17,168 nucleotides of DNA, taken from contig BNVA01000024.1 of NCBI GenBank assembly GCA_025997755.1, positions 1 through 17,168 on the forward strand, read 5' to 3'. Positions within the stretch are counted from its first letter, which is position 1, and every line of letters begins with the position of its first letter. Position numbers and translations under genes: made by a program. Below the pieces are notes generated by a model. The model was not told the DNA's origin. It searched no databases and saw only the letters and a program-made list of their open reading frames with translations. Shown here piece after piece: positions 7,859 through 16,342 of this stretch. Source of the DNA: Spirochaetia bacterium (GTDB lineage Bacteria; Spirochaetota; Spirochaetia; Treponematales; Breznakiellaceae).

Positions 7859-8092
7859 TTAATACGCATGTAGAACTTCTTTACAAACCAATGAAGCCAT
7901 AAATTCCGATGGTGTTTGATGAATAGCCATTGCTTTAGCATTTAAAATACGAGCAGTTTGTTCATCTAGTATTACCATCTGTGCGCGGTGTTCAGAAAAA
8001 AAACCTCCACCGGCACCAACTTTAATTTTTGGTGTAGTTTTTGTCCAAAGCTCATCTAAAGCTTCTGCCTCTTCTTCGGTCATTTCTGCCAT
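7859..8092 (-). CDS. small antitoxin-like protein
   Basis: A 77-residue acidic protein. The N-terminal third is rich in Glu (E-M-T-E-E-E-A-E-A-L-D-E-L-W), then V-G-A-G-G-G-F-F, then a strand-helix-helix-like C-terminal part (Q-M-V-I-L-D-E-Q-T-A-R, K-A-M-A-I-H-Q-T-P-S-E-F-M-A-S-L-V) that looks like a ribbon-helix-helix DNA-binding unit. ATG at 8092 has AAGGAA six bases upstream and begins 11 bases after the toxin-like pseudogene. Toxin-then-antitoxin order and size fit a type II pair of the BrnT/BrnA style, but the family is inferred. Since the partner is broken, the antitoxin may be an orphan remnant. Confidence 0.6.
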   Translation of the reverse strand: MAEMTEEEAEALDELWTKTTPKIKVGAGGGFFSEHRAQMVILDEQTARILNAKAMAIHQTPSEFMASLVCKEVLHAY

Positions 8093-8103
8093 AATATTTC
8101 CTT

Positions 8104-8361
8104 CTAACGATCAAGCAATGCTTCATATTCAGAACGTAATGGCATTGCATGAAATACATTAATTTGTTCTTTATCAATACGATTATACATTATTTCAATG
8201 GGGTTAGCTCTTGTGTCAAATCCAATCAATAGAAATTTGTTTTCTTTCTCTTCAATTGGATCTTAAAAAATGTAAGTTTGAAAAGCCCATAGAATGTCTG
8301 CTTCTGTTACCCCATGTTTGAATGCCGCATTATTGAATTTGATACTGCCTTTAATATCCAT
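8104..8361 (-). pseudogene. small toxin-like gene with an internal stop
   Basis: Reading the minus strand from ATG 8361 gives 85 codons with one in-frame TAA at codon 33 and the normal TAG at 8104. The residues on both sides belong to one protein: F-K-H-G-V-T-E-A-D-I-L-W-A-F before and D-P-I-E-E-K-E-N-K-F-L-L-I-G-F-D, then I-N-V-F-H-A-M-P-L-R after. This looks like a BrnT-like small RNase toxin fold; that is from general resemblance. The TAA is one substitution from GAA (Glu). No good ribosome site precedes the ATG, which lies 19 bases after the truncated cimA stop. It is followed 11 bases later by the antitoxin-like gene. A sequencing error at the stop is possible. Confidence 0.6.
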
Positions 8362-8390
8362 GGGGTCTACACTTCGCAAATTACTTGTTC

Positions 8391-8760
8391 TGCAGCTTAT
8401 ATTCAATCGAATCCACAAGGGCAAGACAGCTTGCGTCTATAATGTCGGCGGAAACCCCCACCGTTGTCCAAATCTCCGTGCCCGCTGTCGATTCGATCAA
8501 AACCCGCACCTGAGCCGCCGTCGCGTCTTTCCCGTCGATAACGCGCACCTTGTAGTCGGAAAGCCGCATCTTTGAAAGCTCGGGGTAGAAGCGCAATAGC
8601 GAGCGCCTAAGCGCCCCGTCCAGCGCATTTACGGGTCCATCACCTTCGGCAGCGGCAATCTCGGTCTGCCCGTCAACCAGCACCTTCACCCACGCATGGC
8701 AGCACTCCATCGACGCCCCAACCGGATGTTCGCTCTGCACACGGTAAGCAATAATCTCAA
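8391..8760. repeat. direct repeat of cimA 3' end, copy 1 (pairs with 16799-17168)
   Basis: Aligns without gaps to 16799-17168 at an offset of 8408. I count 14 mismatches in 370 bases, all left of 8634; 8634-8760 is identical to its partner. The true repeat probably continues rightward, since copy 1 runs to 9679 and copy 2 is cut by the window. Confidence 0.93.
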
Positions 8761-9370
8761 AAAACCGTTTGTACGCCCCCAGCTCTTTACGGACAAGAAT
8801 TTCAAAACTCGCGTCCGCCCCGTCAAAAGCCCAGCCCGCGCTTTCAAGCGCCTTCAAACGCCGCGAAATAGCGTTTATCACGGGACTATCCTTCGTCACG
8901 GAAGCGTCGATTTTTTTCACACGCTCCGCAACAGCCGACCTCCCGCCCTGCTCGCTCATCAAAAACCGCCGCCCGTTCCCCACCAATTCCGGGTCTATAT
9001 GTTCAAACGACGAATGAACCTTCAAAATCGCATCAGCATGCATACCCGCCTTGTGCGAAAAAGCATGAGCGCCAATATATGGCATATCATCCGGCACCGT
9101 CGTGTTGGCAATCTCCGCCACCCTGCGGCTCACATCCGAAATCCGCGCCAGCTTCCCATCAGGCAAGCAGCGCCGCCCCAGCTTCAACTCCAAACTTGGA
9201 ATCAACGCCGCCAACGCCGTATTCCCGCACCGCTCGCCGAACCCAATCAAAGTCCCCTGAACGTGAGTGCAGCCCGCATCCACCGCCGCTATCGAACAAG
9301 CCAGCGCAAGCCCCGAGTCGTTATGTGCATGAATACCCAGTATCGGAGGGGGCGCACATTTTGAGCAATC

Positions 9371-9427
9371 AGCGGAGCTGCTGTCTACGCGGCTCCCCCT
9401 CGCTCCAAAGCCTTCGGCTTTTCCGCT
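9371..9427. repeat. in-frame palindromic insert in 'cimA
   Basis: Between A-A-G-E-M and P-I-L-G-I-H-A-H-N-D the enzyme gains roughly 30 residues of Ser/Gly/Ala-rich sequence not expected in the family. The DNA is rich in nested inverted repeats: AGCGGA 9371-9376 with TCCGCT 9422-9427, AAAGCC/GGCTTT around a TTC loop (9407-9421), and GGAGC 9374-9378 with GCTCC at 9392-9396 and 9402-9406. The 57-bp core is a multiple of three and keeps the frame open. Confidence 0.6.
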
Positions 9428-9680
9428 GCCCCCACTCATCTCCCCGGCTGCAAGCGACACACCCTCTGCAACGGCGGAGGGAAAACTCCCCCCGTTTGTA
9501 TCGCATAACACAATGCGATCCGCGCCCGCGTTATACTCCGTTTTTACAGCCTTTAACGCATATTTTTTATTTTGCGCCAATCCGTCAAAAAAATGTTCCG
9601 CGTCAAAAATTACCGTCCTGCCTTCTTTTTTTAAAAAAAGAATAGTCTCCGCAATCATCGCAAGATTTTCTTCAAGACTT

Positions 9681-9706
9681 GCATAGGCGCACTTATTGTA
9701 TAATCT
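9681..9706. repeat. 26-bp direct repeat, copy B
   Basis: Identical to 7274-7299. It sits exactly between the BCCT stop (9717-9719) and the point where cimA homology begins (9679), so it marks the junction of the cassette with the truncated cimA. Confidence 0.85.
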
Positions 9707-9716
9707 TTTTTGTAAC

Positions 9717-11252
9717 TCATTTTTTAAGATCTATTTTAAGTTCTTTAATAAAACCACAAACAATAATTATCATAATTATCCCAAGCGGAAATGCTACAAG
9801 GATGGAAACAGTTTGCAACATATTTAATGTGCTTTCAGACCATATAAGCGCGATGGGAAGAATGATAAAAACAAGTGCCCAAAATATGCGCAACCATTTA
9901 TCGTGATATTCATTATTGTATAATTGTTTTTTACAAAACCCGCAGACAACCAAAGTAATGGCATCGAATGTGCTTGCATAAAATGCGATCATTGTCAAAA
10001 CCAATAAAATTAGCAAAAAGTTGTTAAATGGCAATTCGGCTAATAACTCAAGAATTATATTTGATGGCGTAAAGCCATCTTCCAACATACCGGTAGCATC
10101 AACTTTACCGCTTACTTGCTGATAAAGTCCAAAATTACCAAATACTATAAATGAAGTAAATGTACCTGATAATCCATAGAAAAAAGCACCACCGATTAAT
10201 TGACGAATAGTTCTGCCTTCGCTTATTTTTGCAATAAAAAATGGTGTCGCTACAAACCATGCAATCCAATAAGCCCAGTAAAAGATAGTCCATTGTTGCG
10301 GAAAACCTATATCCCCCCCTTCCCCTGTAATCCTAAGCGGATCTGTCCATGTTGCCATACTAATAAAATTCTGCACCATGGTACCAATACCGGAAACGCC
10401 GCTTTCGATTATAAATTTTGTGGGTCCAAAAACAAATACAAAACCAATAAGAATGACAAAAAGAACTACACAGCAAACTGCGAGTTTTGCAATAGCTTTC
10501 ATGCCGAATAGCACTGCAACGGTAAATAAAATTCCAGTAAACAGCAAAATCATTATAGTTAACTCTTTACCAATTGCAATACCAAGCACCTTATTGACAG
10601 ATGCCGCGATAAGCGGTGTTGCGAGTGCAAATGTGGTTGCAGTTCCTCCAAGCAAACCAACAACAACCACTATATCTATCAGCTTTCCGTAAAAACCATC
10701 TACTTTATTTTTTAAAAATGGACGGCAAGCCTCCGATATAGTTTGACGCTGCCTTCCCTTTACAAAAAACATATAAGCATACGCTGCCGCTGGCAAAATA
10801 TAAAAAGACCATGGTATTGGTCCCCAATGAAATAATGTGTACGATGATGCTATTTTTTGATGATCGGTCGCTGATAAAGCTACCGCGCCCATTGGATTAG
10901 CCTGATAGTAATATACCCACTCAATGAGCGACCAGTACAGAATATCCGCCGCCATAGTAGAAGTAAAAATCATAGCACCCCAAGTGAAATTACTGTATTT
11001 TATTTTGGTACCTAACCGGATATTTCCATATCTTGAACATGCGATATATGCACAAACAGTGAAAATAAGCATTCCAATTAAGATATAAAATGCTCCTAAT
11101 TTGTTTACAAAAATATTGTGAAAAGAATTTATGATTATTTGAGATTTAGCAGGAAAGAAAAAAATGAACCCGGCAAGTAGAAAAATAATGCTAAGAGGGA
11201 AAACTAAAATGTGATAATTTATTGTTTGGTTTTTTGGTAATCGGGTTTTCAT
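9717..11252 (-). CDS. BCCT-family choline/betaine transporter
   Basis: A 511-residue membrane carrier of the betaine/choline/carnitine transporter family with about twelve hydrophobic segments. The family signature is clear: W-T-I-F-Y-W-A-Y-W-I-A-W at 321-332 followed by I-A-K-I-S-E-G-R-T-I-R (340-350); F-H-W-G-P-I-P-W (141-148) is another family motif. Length is typical. The ATG at 11252 overlaps the LicC-LicA stop as ATGA, so the two are translationally coupled. Choline is the likely substrate because of this partner, feeding the choline kinase domain directly. It is the last gene of the cassette; the 26-bp repeat and truncated cimA follow immediately. Related transporters may take betaine or carnitine instead, but context argues for choline. 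Confidence 0.93.
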   Translation of the reverse strand: MKTRLPKNQTINYHILVFPLSIIFLLAGFIFFFPAKSQIIINSFHNIFVNKLGAFYILIGMLIFTVCAYIACSRYGNIRLGTKIKYSNFTWGAMIFTSTMAADILYWSLIEWVYYYQANPMGAVALSATDHQKIASSYTLFHWGPIPWSFYILPAAAYAYMFFVKGRQRQTISEACRPFLKNKVDGFYGKLIDIVVVVGLLGGTATTFALATPLIAASVNKVLGIAIGKELTIMILLFTGILFTVAVLFGMKAIAKLAVCCVVLFVILIGFVFVFGPTKFIIESGVSGIGTMVQNFISMATWTDPLRITGEGGDIGFPQQWTIFYWAYWIAWFVATPFFIAKISEGRTIRQLIGGAFFYGLSGTFTSFIVFGNFGLYQQVSGKVDATGMLEDGFTPSNIILELLAELPFNNFLLILLVLTMIAFYASTFDAITLVVCGFCKKQLYNNEYHDKWLRIFWALVFIILPIALIWSESTLNMLQTVSILVAFPLGIIMIIIVCGFIKELKIDLKK

Positions 11253-12847
11253 TTGACAGCCTCTGCATAGAATTCTGTTGCATAGTTATACATTCTTGTG
11301 CCATAATCACCGAATACAACGCCTGATTCAGATCCGGATGACTGTTTGTACTCTGTCCATATTGCCCATAAAAAACCGCCAAGAGACATATAGGCATAAA
11401 GCCGTAGTAATATTTGCTCGGTTGGCAAATGCTGTAAATATATTCCAAGTAAATTCTCTGCCTGTTTTCTCGTGTAATTAGAATAAATGGAATACATAGC
11501 AATATCAATTATGGGATCGCACATTCCTGCATACTCCCAGTCAATAATGCGTATTGAATTATCGGTAAGACGTATAAAATTATCTGGATTACAATCAATA
11601 TGACATAAAACATCTAAAGAACGAGGTGTTTTTTCGATAATATTCAATACATCTTTCATTCTTTTGTACATTTCGTAGTATCCCAATAATTGAACTGTTT
11701 TCTTGTCGTTGCACAAACAAATATATCTTTCAATCTCTTTGCCAATTTCAAAACGATGATTTACCTTGATACCGCTTTGATGAATATTTCTCAAAATATT
11801 CATTGATTCTTTTACATCATCAATATTTGCAGCATTTGTATTTACAGCTCCTTGGTAAAATTCTGATATTTTTATTCCGCTATGTTCATCTATAAAAACA
11901 ACTTTATCAGTACAATGCTGATTTTTTATAGCCGTATATACACTTTTTTCTTCATATCTGTTTATTAATATATCTGTTCCCACACCGGGATGTCTGAATA
12001 TATATGTAGTACCGCCAACCAAAAAAGAAAATGAGTTATTTGTCATGCCAACTTTTATAGATTTTATTCCGGTAATCTCACTTTCCTTTATACTAAATAC
12101 TTTTGCAATAGTTTGAAGTGAATTGTTTAATGTGTTGTTTCCATATACAGGATCAAAATCACGAAGTTCTTCTATACTTTCAAACTCATATATATTATCT
12201 ACAGTCTGTTTGTTAATATATAAATTTAGATTGGCAATTTCATCAATAAAAACATTCTCCCACATATAATTATCGGTTCCATCACGTTGATAGTATTCTA
12301 TAATTTTGTTTTTGAATATTTTTGAAAAAGCTTCTTGTAAAAAGACAGGACCGTACATAACCCATGAATCTTTTCCACCGATAGTTACAGCAGATATACG
12401 CCCTGTTTTATCAGTTTTTACGCACCATTCCGGTGTTTCACCGTTCATAAAAACGCAACTATACCAACTATGATCTTCTTGCGTATTAAATATATTTTTT
12501 TGTATCCAGTTATCTGCTGATAAAATATAGGAGTTTTTTAAGTATTCCCGTGCATAGTATATACTTGAAAGATTATTTTTGACAGCAAACTCAGGATTGT
12601 ATACTAATTTTACATTATATTTATCTTTTAAATAATTGAATTTTTCTTTGAGATAGCCAACAACAATAATAATTTCGTAAATGTCCTTTTCTTGTAATTG
12701 CTGTATTTGCCGTTCCAGCATTGGTATGCCTTTTACAGGAACTAACCCTTTTGGAATATCAAAAGTAATCGGCACAAAGCGTGAGCCGAAACCCGCTGCA
12801 AGAATAATGGCATTATCAACTTTAGGCACTGTTTTTTTCCATTTCAT
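11249..12847 (-). CDS. licCA: LicC-LicA fusion: CTP:phosphocholine cytidylyltransferase and choline kinase
   Basis: A 532-residue bifunctional cytoplasmic enzyme. Residues about 10-230 are a sugar-nucleotide-type nucleotidyltransferase with L-A-A-G-F-G-S-R-F (16-24), K33 and S-A-D-N (110-113), as in LicC, which makes CDP-choline from CTP and phosphocholine. Residues about 240-530 are a choline/ethanolamine kinase-like domain with the ATP-site H-P-G-V-G-T-D (286-292), catalytic H-I-D-C-N-P-D-N (416-423) and metal-binding I-D-W-E-Y-A-G (435-441), as in LicA. The same fused order is known in Treponema denticola, where it serves phosphatidylcholine synthesis. The start at 12847 overlaps the upstream transferase gene by 26 bases and the stop overlaps the transporter start by 4, so choline uptake and activation are made together. 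No licD or choline phosphotransferase gene lies in the window. Confidence 0.92.
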   Translation of the reverse strand: MKWKKTVPKVDNAIILAAGFGSRFVPITFDIPKGLVPVKGIPMLERQIQQLQEKDIYEIIIVVGYLKEKFNYLKDKYNVKLVYNPEFAVKNNLSSIYYAREYLKNSYILSADNWIQKNIFNTQEDHSWYSCVFMNGETPEWCVKTDKTGRISAVTIGGKDSWVMYGPVFLQEAFSKIFKNKIIEYYQRDGTDNYMWENVFIDEIANLNLYINKQTVDNIYEFESIEELRDFDPVYGNNTLNNSLQTIAKVFSIKESEITGIKSIKVGMTNNSFSFLVGGTTYIFRHPGVGTDILINRYEEKSVYTAIKNQHCTDKVVFIDEHSGIKISEFYQGAVNTNAANIDDVKESMNILRNIHQSGIKVNHRFEIGKEIERYICLCNDKKTVQLLGYYEMYKRMKDVLNIIEKTPRSLDVLCHIDCNPDNFIRLTDNSIRIIDWEYAGMCDPIIDIAMYSIYSNYTRKQAENLLGIYLQHLPTEQILLRLYAYMSLGGFLWAIWTEYKQSSGSESGVVFGDYGTRMYNYATEFYAEAVK

Positions 12848-14063
12848 TTACAGTCTCAATCATAAAGTCTGCAGTACGTTTCCCTGATTCTGTTTGGTAT
12901 TGCCATGCAGTATCTTTTGCTATCCGACGTGCTTTTTTTAACGTTTCGTTATCAGATACGCTCGCAATTATTTTAGCAATAGAATTAAAATCTTTCTCTC
13001 TAAGTTCTATACCAATTTCACGTAGTGTACGAAATTGCCATAATTCTTTTTTTAGAAACCATGCATCATAAGGACGTATATCAAAGTCATCATGACTAAC
13101 ATATATTACAGGCTTATCGCAAAGAAAAGCATAGTCAAATGTAATACCTGAAAAATCTCCAATCATTATATCCGCTTTTGCTAAGACATATACATTTTCT
13201 CTATCGTAATTCCATTCAAGATTTTTAGTGTTTTTGTATTTTTCCGTAAGACTTTCGAGCATTTTGTATTCTGAGTTCTTTGACTGTGGGTGCGGACGTA
13301 CAATTATGCGCCATCCGGTTTGTACAAGCGGGTCAAGCAATTTTTCTCCGTAAAGTGTTAGCAGTGATGATGCACCCCAAGACGGGGAAACAAGAACAGT
13401 AAACTGATGGTTTTCTTCTTTTGGGATTTGTCTGATTTTTTCTAAAGCAACATCAAGATATCCGCAACCCACTGTTACAAGTTGTTTTTCGGGCAGATCG
13501 CGAATTTTTTCTATTGCTCGAATATCTATGCCTTGATATTCACCTGTCATCAAAATTGAATCAAAGTAATCAAGACCGAACATACTATAAGTTGTAGCAT
13601 CAGTAGGTCCGTGAATCACATGAGAGTAATGTTTTACCATTTTTGAGCGCTTCATTTGTAACACATTAAGTTCAGGGGTAGTCATAAGTACAAAATCTGC
13701 GAAAAGTAAATTTAACCGAGTAAATGCTTTGTTGCCTTCACCAATATATTCAGGCTGTATATATTTGTAATTATTCCCAAAAACCGGATCATCTTTTGAT
13801 GATGTAAGATAGAGCAGCTCTATATTGCGTTTTTCAAATTCATCGGTAACCGGTTTAAAAATATTCCAATACCGTTTGTCTTCTGCGTATATCACAAAAG
13901 GATGATGATTTTTTGCACCTGCCTTGATTTGTCCTCCGCTTATCACTACTTTAAGTTTTATCCACAACGCCTGTGCCAAAAAATATGCGACTGCTGCTGC
14001 TCCTATAACAATAGAAAAAATTGCACTTCCTGTGCCCGGGTCAATATATAGTGGATACATCAT
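12822..14063 (-). CDS. CDP-glycerol glycerophosphotransferase-like (TagB/TagF) protein
   Basis: A 413-residue membrane-anchored transferase. It starts with the motif Y-I-D-P-G-T-G-S (6-13) and a transmembrane helix (about 14-38). The rest matches the GT-B teichoic-acid polymerase/primase family: H-V-I-H-G-P-T (148-154), V-S-P-S-W-G (225-230), R-P-H-P (256-259) and the donor-site block D-I-M-I-G-D-F-S-G-I-T-F-D-Y (298-311). Family members move glycerol-phosphate or ribitol-phosphate from a CDP donor to a membrane-linked acceptor. The start at 14063 overlaps the preceding stop as ATGA and the end overlaps licCA by 26 bases. Because the next gene makes CDP-choline, CDP-choline is a candidate donor; that is inference, and CDP-glycerol remains the default. 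Confidence 0.85.
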   Translation of the reverse strand: MMYPLYIDPGTGSAIFSIVIGAAAVAYFLAQALWIKLKVVISGGQIKAGAKNHHPFVIYAEDKRYWNIFKPVTDEFEKRNIELLYLTSSKDDPVFGNNYKYIQPEYIGEGNKAFTRLNLLFADFVLMTTPELNVLQMKRSKMVKHYSHVIHGPTDATTYSMFGLDYFDSILMTGEYQGIDIRAIEKIRDLPEKQLVTVGCGYLDVALEKIRQIPKEENHQFTVLVSPSWGASSLLTLYGEKLLDPLVQTGWRIIVRPHPQSKNSEYKMLESLTEKYKNTKNLEWNYDRENVYVLAKADIMIGDFSGITFDYAFLCDKPVIYVSHDDFDIRPYDAWFLKKELWQFRTLREIGIELREKDFNSIAKIIASVSDNETLKKARRIAKDTAWQYQTESGKRTADFMIETVNEMEKNSA

Positions 14064-16342
14064 TCTGTTACCTCCACTTGTTTCCAGTTATTTATGTCAA
14101 ATATATTGTCATGAACATGCATCCACTCGTCTTTTTTTACACTGCCATGATTTTTTTGCAGGTTTTTCATAGCTTTTAGTTGTATTGCTGTAGTTATCGT
14201 TACTCCATTTTCTTTTTCAGCCGTAATAGCATTACCTGTAAATGGATTTACAGGATTTGAAATTAGACCATCTGTTGCCAAAACCGGCACATCGGCGTTT
14301 GTCATAAAAGTATCATCAGTTAAAAGACTATGCTTTTGGTTAAAATCTTTTACCAAAAGTATCGGTTGGTACCACTGCAATGGACGTTTATCTGGAAGTA
14401 TAATGTTCCCCGGAAAAGCACTATGAAGATTAGTACCATGATCAGATACAATAATAATTCTTGTGTTGTCATAAACGTCATTTTCTTTTAAGAAATCAAA
14501 CCACTTACCTAATAATAAAAGTGCTGCCATATTTACATGATAAAAATCTTCGTTTGCAAACGGTCCATTGCCTCTGTTTGATACTATACTTACAGGTGTA
14601 TAATCAGGTGTTTCAAAAAAAGCAACAGGCTGGTGTGTAATTTCATTTATAAGTATAGAAAAAGTATTTTCAGGTTTATCTTGAAAAGTTGAAATTTCCG
14701 GCAAGAAATAAAGCTGTGAGTACCAATCAAGTGTGTAAGCCGGCAAACTATAAGTCGTACCGTATGTTAAATATTCTCCCCCATCATATACAAAAGATCT
14801 AAGAATTAGAGGAGAAAATTTAAAAAAATTGAACCGTATTAAATTAGATTTTATTTTTATAACTGAATCTGAAACTTTTAAATCATTATGCTGCGAATAG
14901 TAGTAATCCAAATATTTACCATGGGTCTTTTTTACAGTTATTTCAGGATATTCTGCAAACGCACTATCTATAGCAAATTGCAGATCATTTAAAGTTGTTC
15001 TATAGCCCCTGTTACTAAATATACGCGGCAGCATAAGTATAGATTCTTCAAGCTTTCTAAGATAAGATTCAGTATTTCTTTTTTTCATTTCCAGTGGTGC
15101 ATATTCATATCCGCCAAAAATTCCAGGTGATCCAAAAATTGTAACACGACCAAAAGAAATAGTATTAGGATAATAAGTGAATCCCGAAAATGAATTTAAT
15201 AATTCAGGTTTTTCTTCAAATATATAGGGGATATATCCTGAAATGCCCATATCTAAGTCTATAACAATTACATTTTTTCCTGTTTTAGAAAATGTGTATA
15301 TCTTTTCTAAATGGTCTATACCTATATTTTCATTTTTTGTATTTGTATCTAAAGATAATCTATTAAAATCTTTATTGATTTTAATTACATTCATAATTCC
15401 AATTGTAAAAAATGCAAGCGCCGTTACAGTAAATAGCGGATAAATAACAAATTTAAGCTTTTTAGAAGATATCAAGTAGAGTATTGTAATAAATCCCAAT
15501 AAACAAACAAATACGTTAAGTAGCTGTTTGCTTAACGATGCTATTTTATATTCTGAAAGGTGAAGATTGGGCATCATAAAACCATAATTTCCGGCAAATA
15601 CAAATGTATTCATAATAGCTATGCTCAAGATAAAAACAGAGCAGACACTTAAAATCAAACGAGCTTTACCTTTAGATAATAAATAAATGCAGATCGGCCA
15701 AAACAAAAATATTCCTGCGGATTGTAGAGCAGTCAAAAAAACAAAATGAAGTGGTGAAGTATAAGATCCCAAATAAGAAAAGTCGCCTACAGATGAAGCA
15801 ATTAATCCCGAAGGTATAACAAGCCCTGATAGTAAAAATAGCAATATTGAAGAAAGAATAATAGTCTTGGGGTTAATAAAAAGACTATTTGACAAATCCC
15901 TTTTTTGCTCAATGTAAGAAAATAACTTTACCCATAAAGGAATTAGAATTAAAAGAACCATAATAATTGCAGAGGCAATACGATAGCTGTTCAATGAACC
16001 TAGGTTAATAAAAATAACATACCAAGCAACTGCAATAGCAACTAGACAAGTTAATATATATATTATTTTTTTTATATTTTTTATATTTTGAAAAATATTT
16101 TTTACAAGGGAAAAAATATTATTTAAGAGCCAATATAAAACTAATCCTGAAGGTGAATTATAAAGCAGCACAAGAAAAACAGCAGCCATACCGAATACTT
16201 GTACTTTATCACGCCTCTGTAAATTCTTTGTGTATATAGCACCTGCTATACAATTTATCAGTGTCATCAGAACAGGCAGTATGTTAAGAGTTACACCCCC
16301 CCCCCCACCGTGCGGGAATTGTAAATAATGCATCCGGCGCAC
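14060..16342 (-). CDS. C-terminal part of YidC-like/alkaline-phosphatase-superfamily fusion, out of frame
   Basis: This open frame encodes the end of a YidC-like domain (L-N-I-L-P-V-L-M-T-L, then L-L-Y-N-S-P-S-G-L-V-L-Y-W), about eight more membrane segments, and an extracytoplasmic alkaline-phosphatase/sulfatase-type domain. The last has V-I-V-I-D-L-D metal ligands, a likely Thr nucleophile in R-V-T-I-F-G-S-P, and S-D-H-G at 14435-14446. This resembles LtaS/MdoB-type phosphotransferases. The first codon here is a GTG with no ribosome site inside the YidC region, so I think it is not an independent gene. With one G fewer or two more at 16296-16306 it joins the YidC-like start to give 899 residues. 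Its stop overlaps the TagB/F-like start by 4 bases. Confidence 0.8.
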   Translation of the reverse strand: MRRMHYLQFPHGGGGGVTLNILPVLMTLINCIAGAIYTKNLQRRDKVQVFGMAAVFLVLLYNSPSGLVLYWLLNNIFSLVKNIFQNIKNIKKIIYILTCLVAIAVAWYVIFINLGSLNSYRIASAIIMVLLILIPLWVKLFSYIEQKRDLSNSLFINPKTIILSSILLFLLSGLVIPSGLIASSVGDFSYLGSYTSPLHFVFLTALQSAGIFLFWPICIYLLSKGKARLILSVCSVFILSIAIMNTFVFAGNYGFMMPNLHLSEYKIASLSKQLLNVFVCLLGFITILYLISSKKLKFVIYPLFTVTALAFFTIGIMNVIKINKDFNRLSLDTNTKNENIGIDHLEKIYTFSKTGKNVIVIDLDMGISGYIPYIFEEKPELLNSFSGFTYYPNTISFGRVTIFGSPGIFGGYEYAPLEMKKRNTESYLRKLEESILMLPRIFSNRGYRTTLNDLQFAIDSAFAEYPEITVKKTHGKYLDYYYSQHNDLKVSDSVIKIKSNLIRFNFFKFSPLILRSFVYDGGEYLTYGTTYSLPAYTLDWYSQLYFLPEISTFQDKPENTFSILINEITHQPVAFFETPDYTPVSIVSNRGNGPFANEDFYHVNMAALLLLGKWFDFLKENDVYDNTRIIIVSDHGTNLHSAFPGNIILPDKRPLQWYQPILLVKDFNQKHSLLTDDTFMTNADVPVLATDGLISNPVNPFTGNAITAEKENGVTITTAIQLKAMKNLQKNHGSVKKDEWMHVHDNIFDINNWKQVEVTE

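Larger units (their letters stand above)
8381..9679 (-). pseudogene. cimA: 5'-truncated (R)-citramalate synthase gene ('cimA)
   Basis: About 430 residues of a CimA/LeuA-type enzyme (condenses acetyl-CoA and pyruvate in isoleucine synthesis). The barrel part retains F-D-A-E-H-F-F-D-G, L-C-D-T-N-G-G and the metal site G-I-H-A-H-N-D; the C-terminal regulatory domain ends S-I-E-Y-K-L-Q-N-K. The first hundred or so residues, including the catalytic T-L-R-D-G region, are absent. Homology begins near A-S-L-E-E-N-L at 9679; upstream sequence is the end of the BCCT locus and the 26-bp repeat, and the frame meets a TAG shortly before. ATG 9658 is only internal. A palindromic insert interrupts the barrel at 9371-9427. 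The C-terminal end matches the second copy at 16799-17168. It should lack synthase activity. Confidence 0.85.

Noticed and set aside
8696..9645. Long + strand open frames opposite cimA
   Set aside because: They are GC-rich antisense shadows with no domain, full of Arg, Pro and His, and no ribosome sites.
16061..16090. T-rich stretch with an 8-T run as a second slippage tract
   Set aside because: It lies in an open frame coding for a Lys/Ile-rich membrane-flanking segment, frame is intact, and eight T is not notable in this AT-rich gene.
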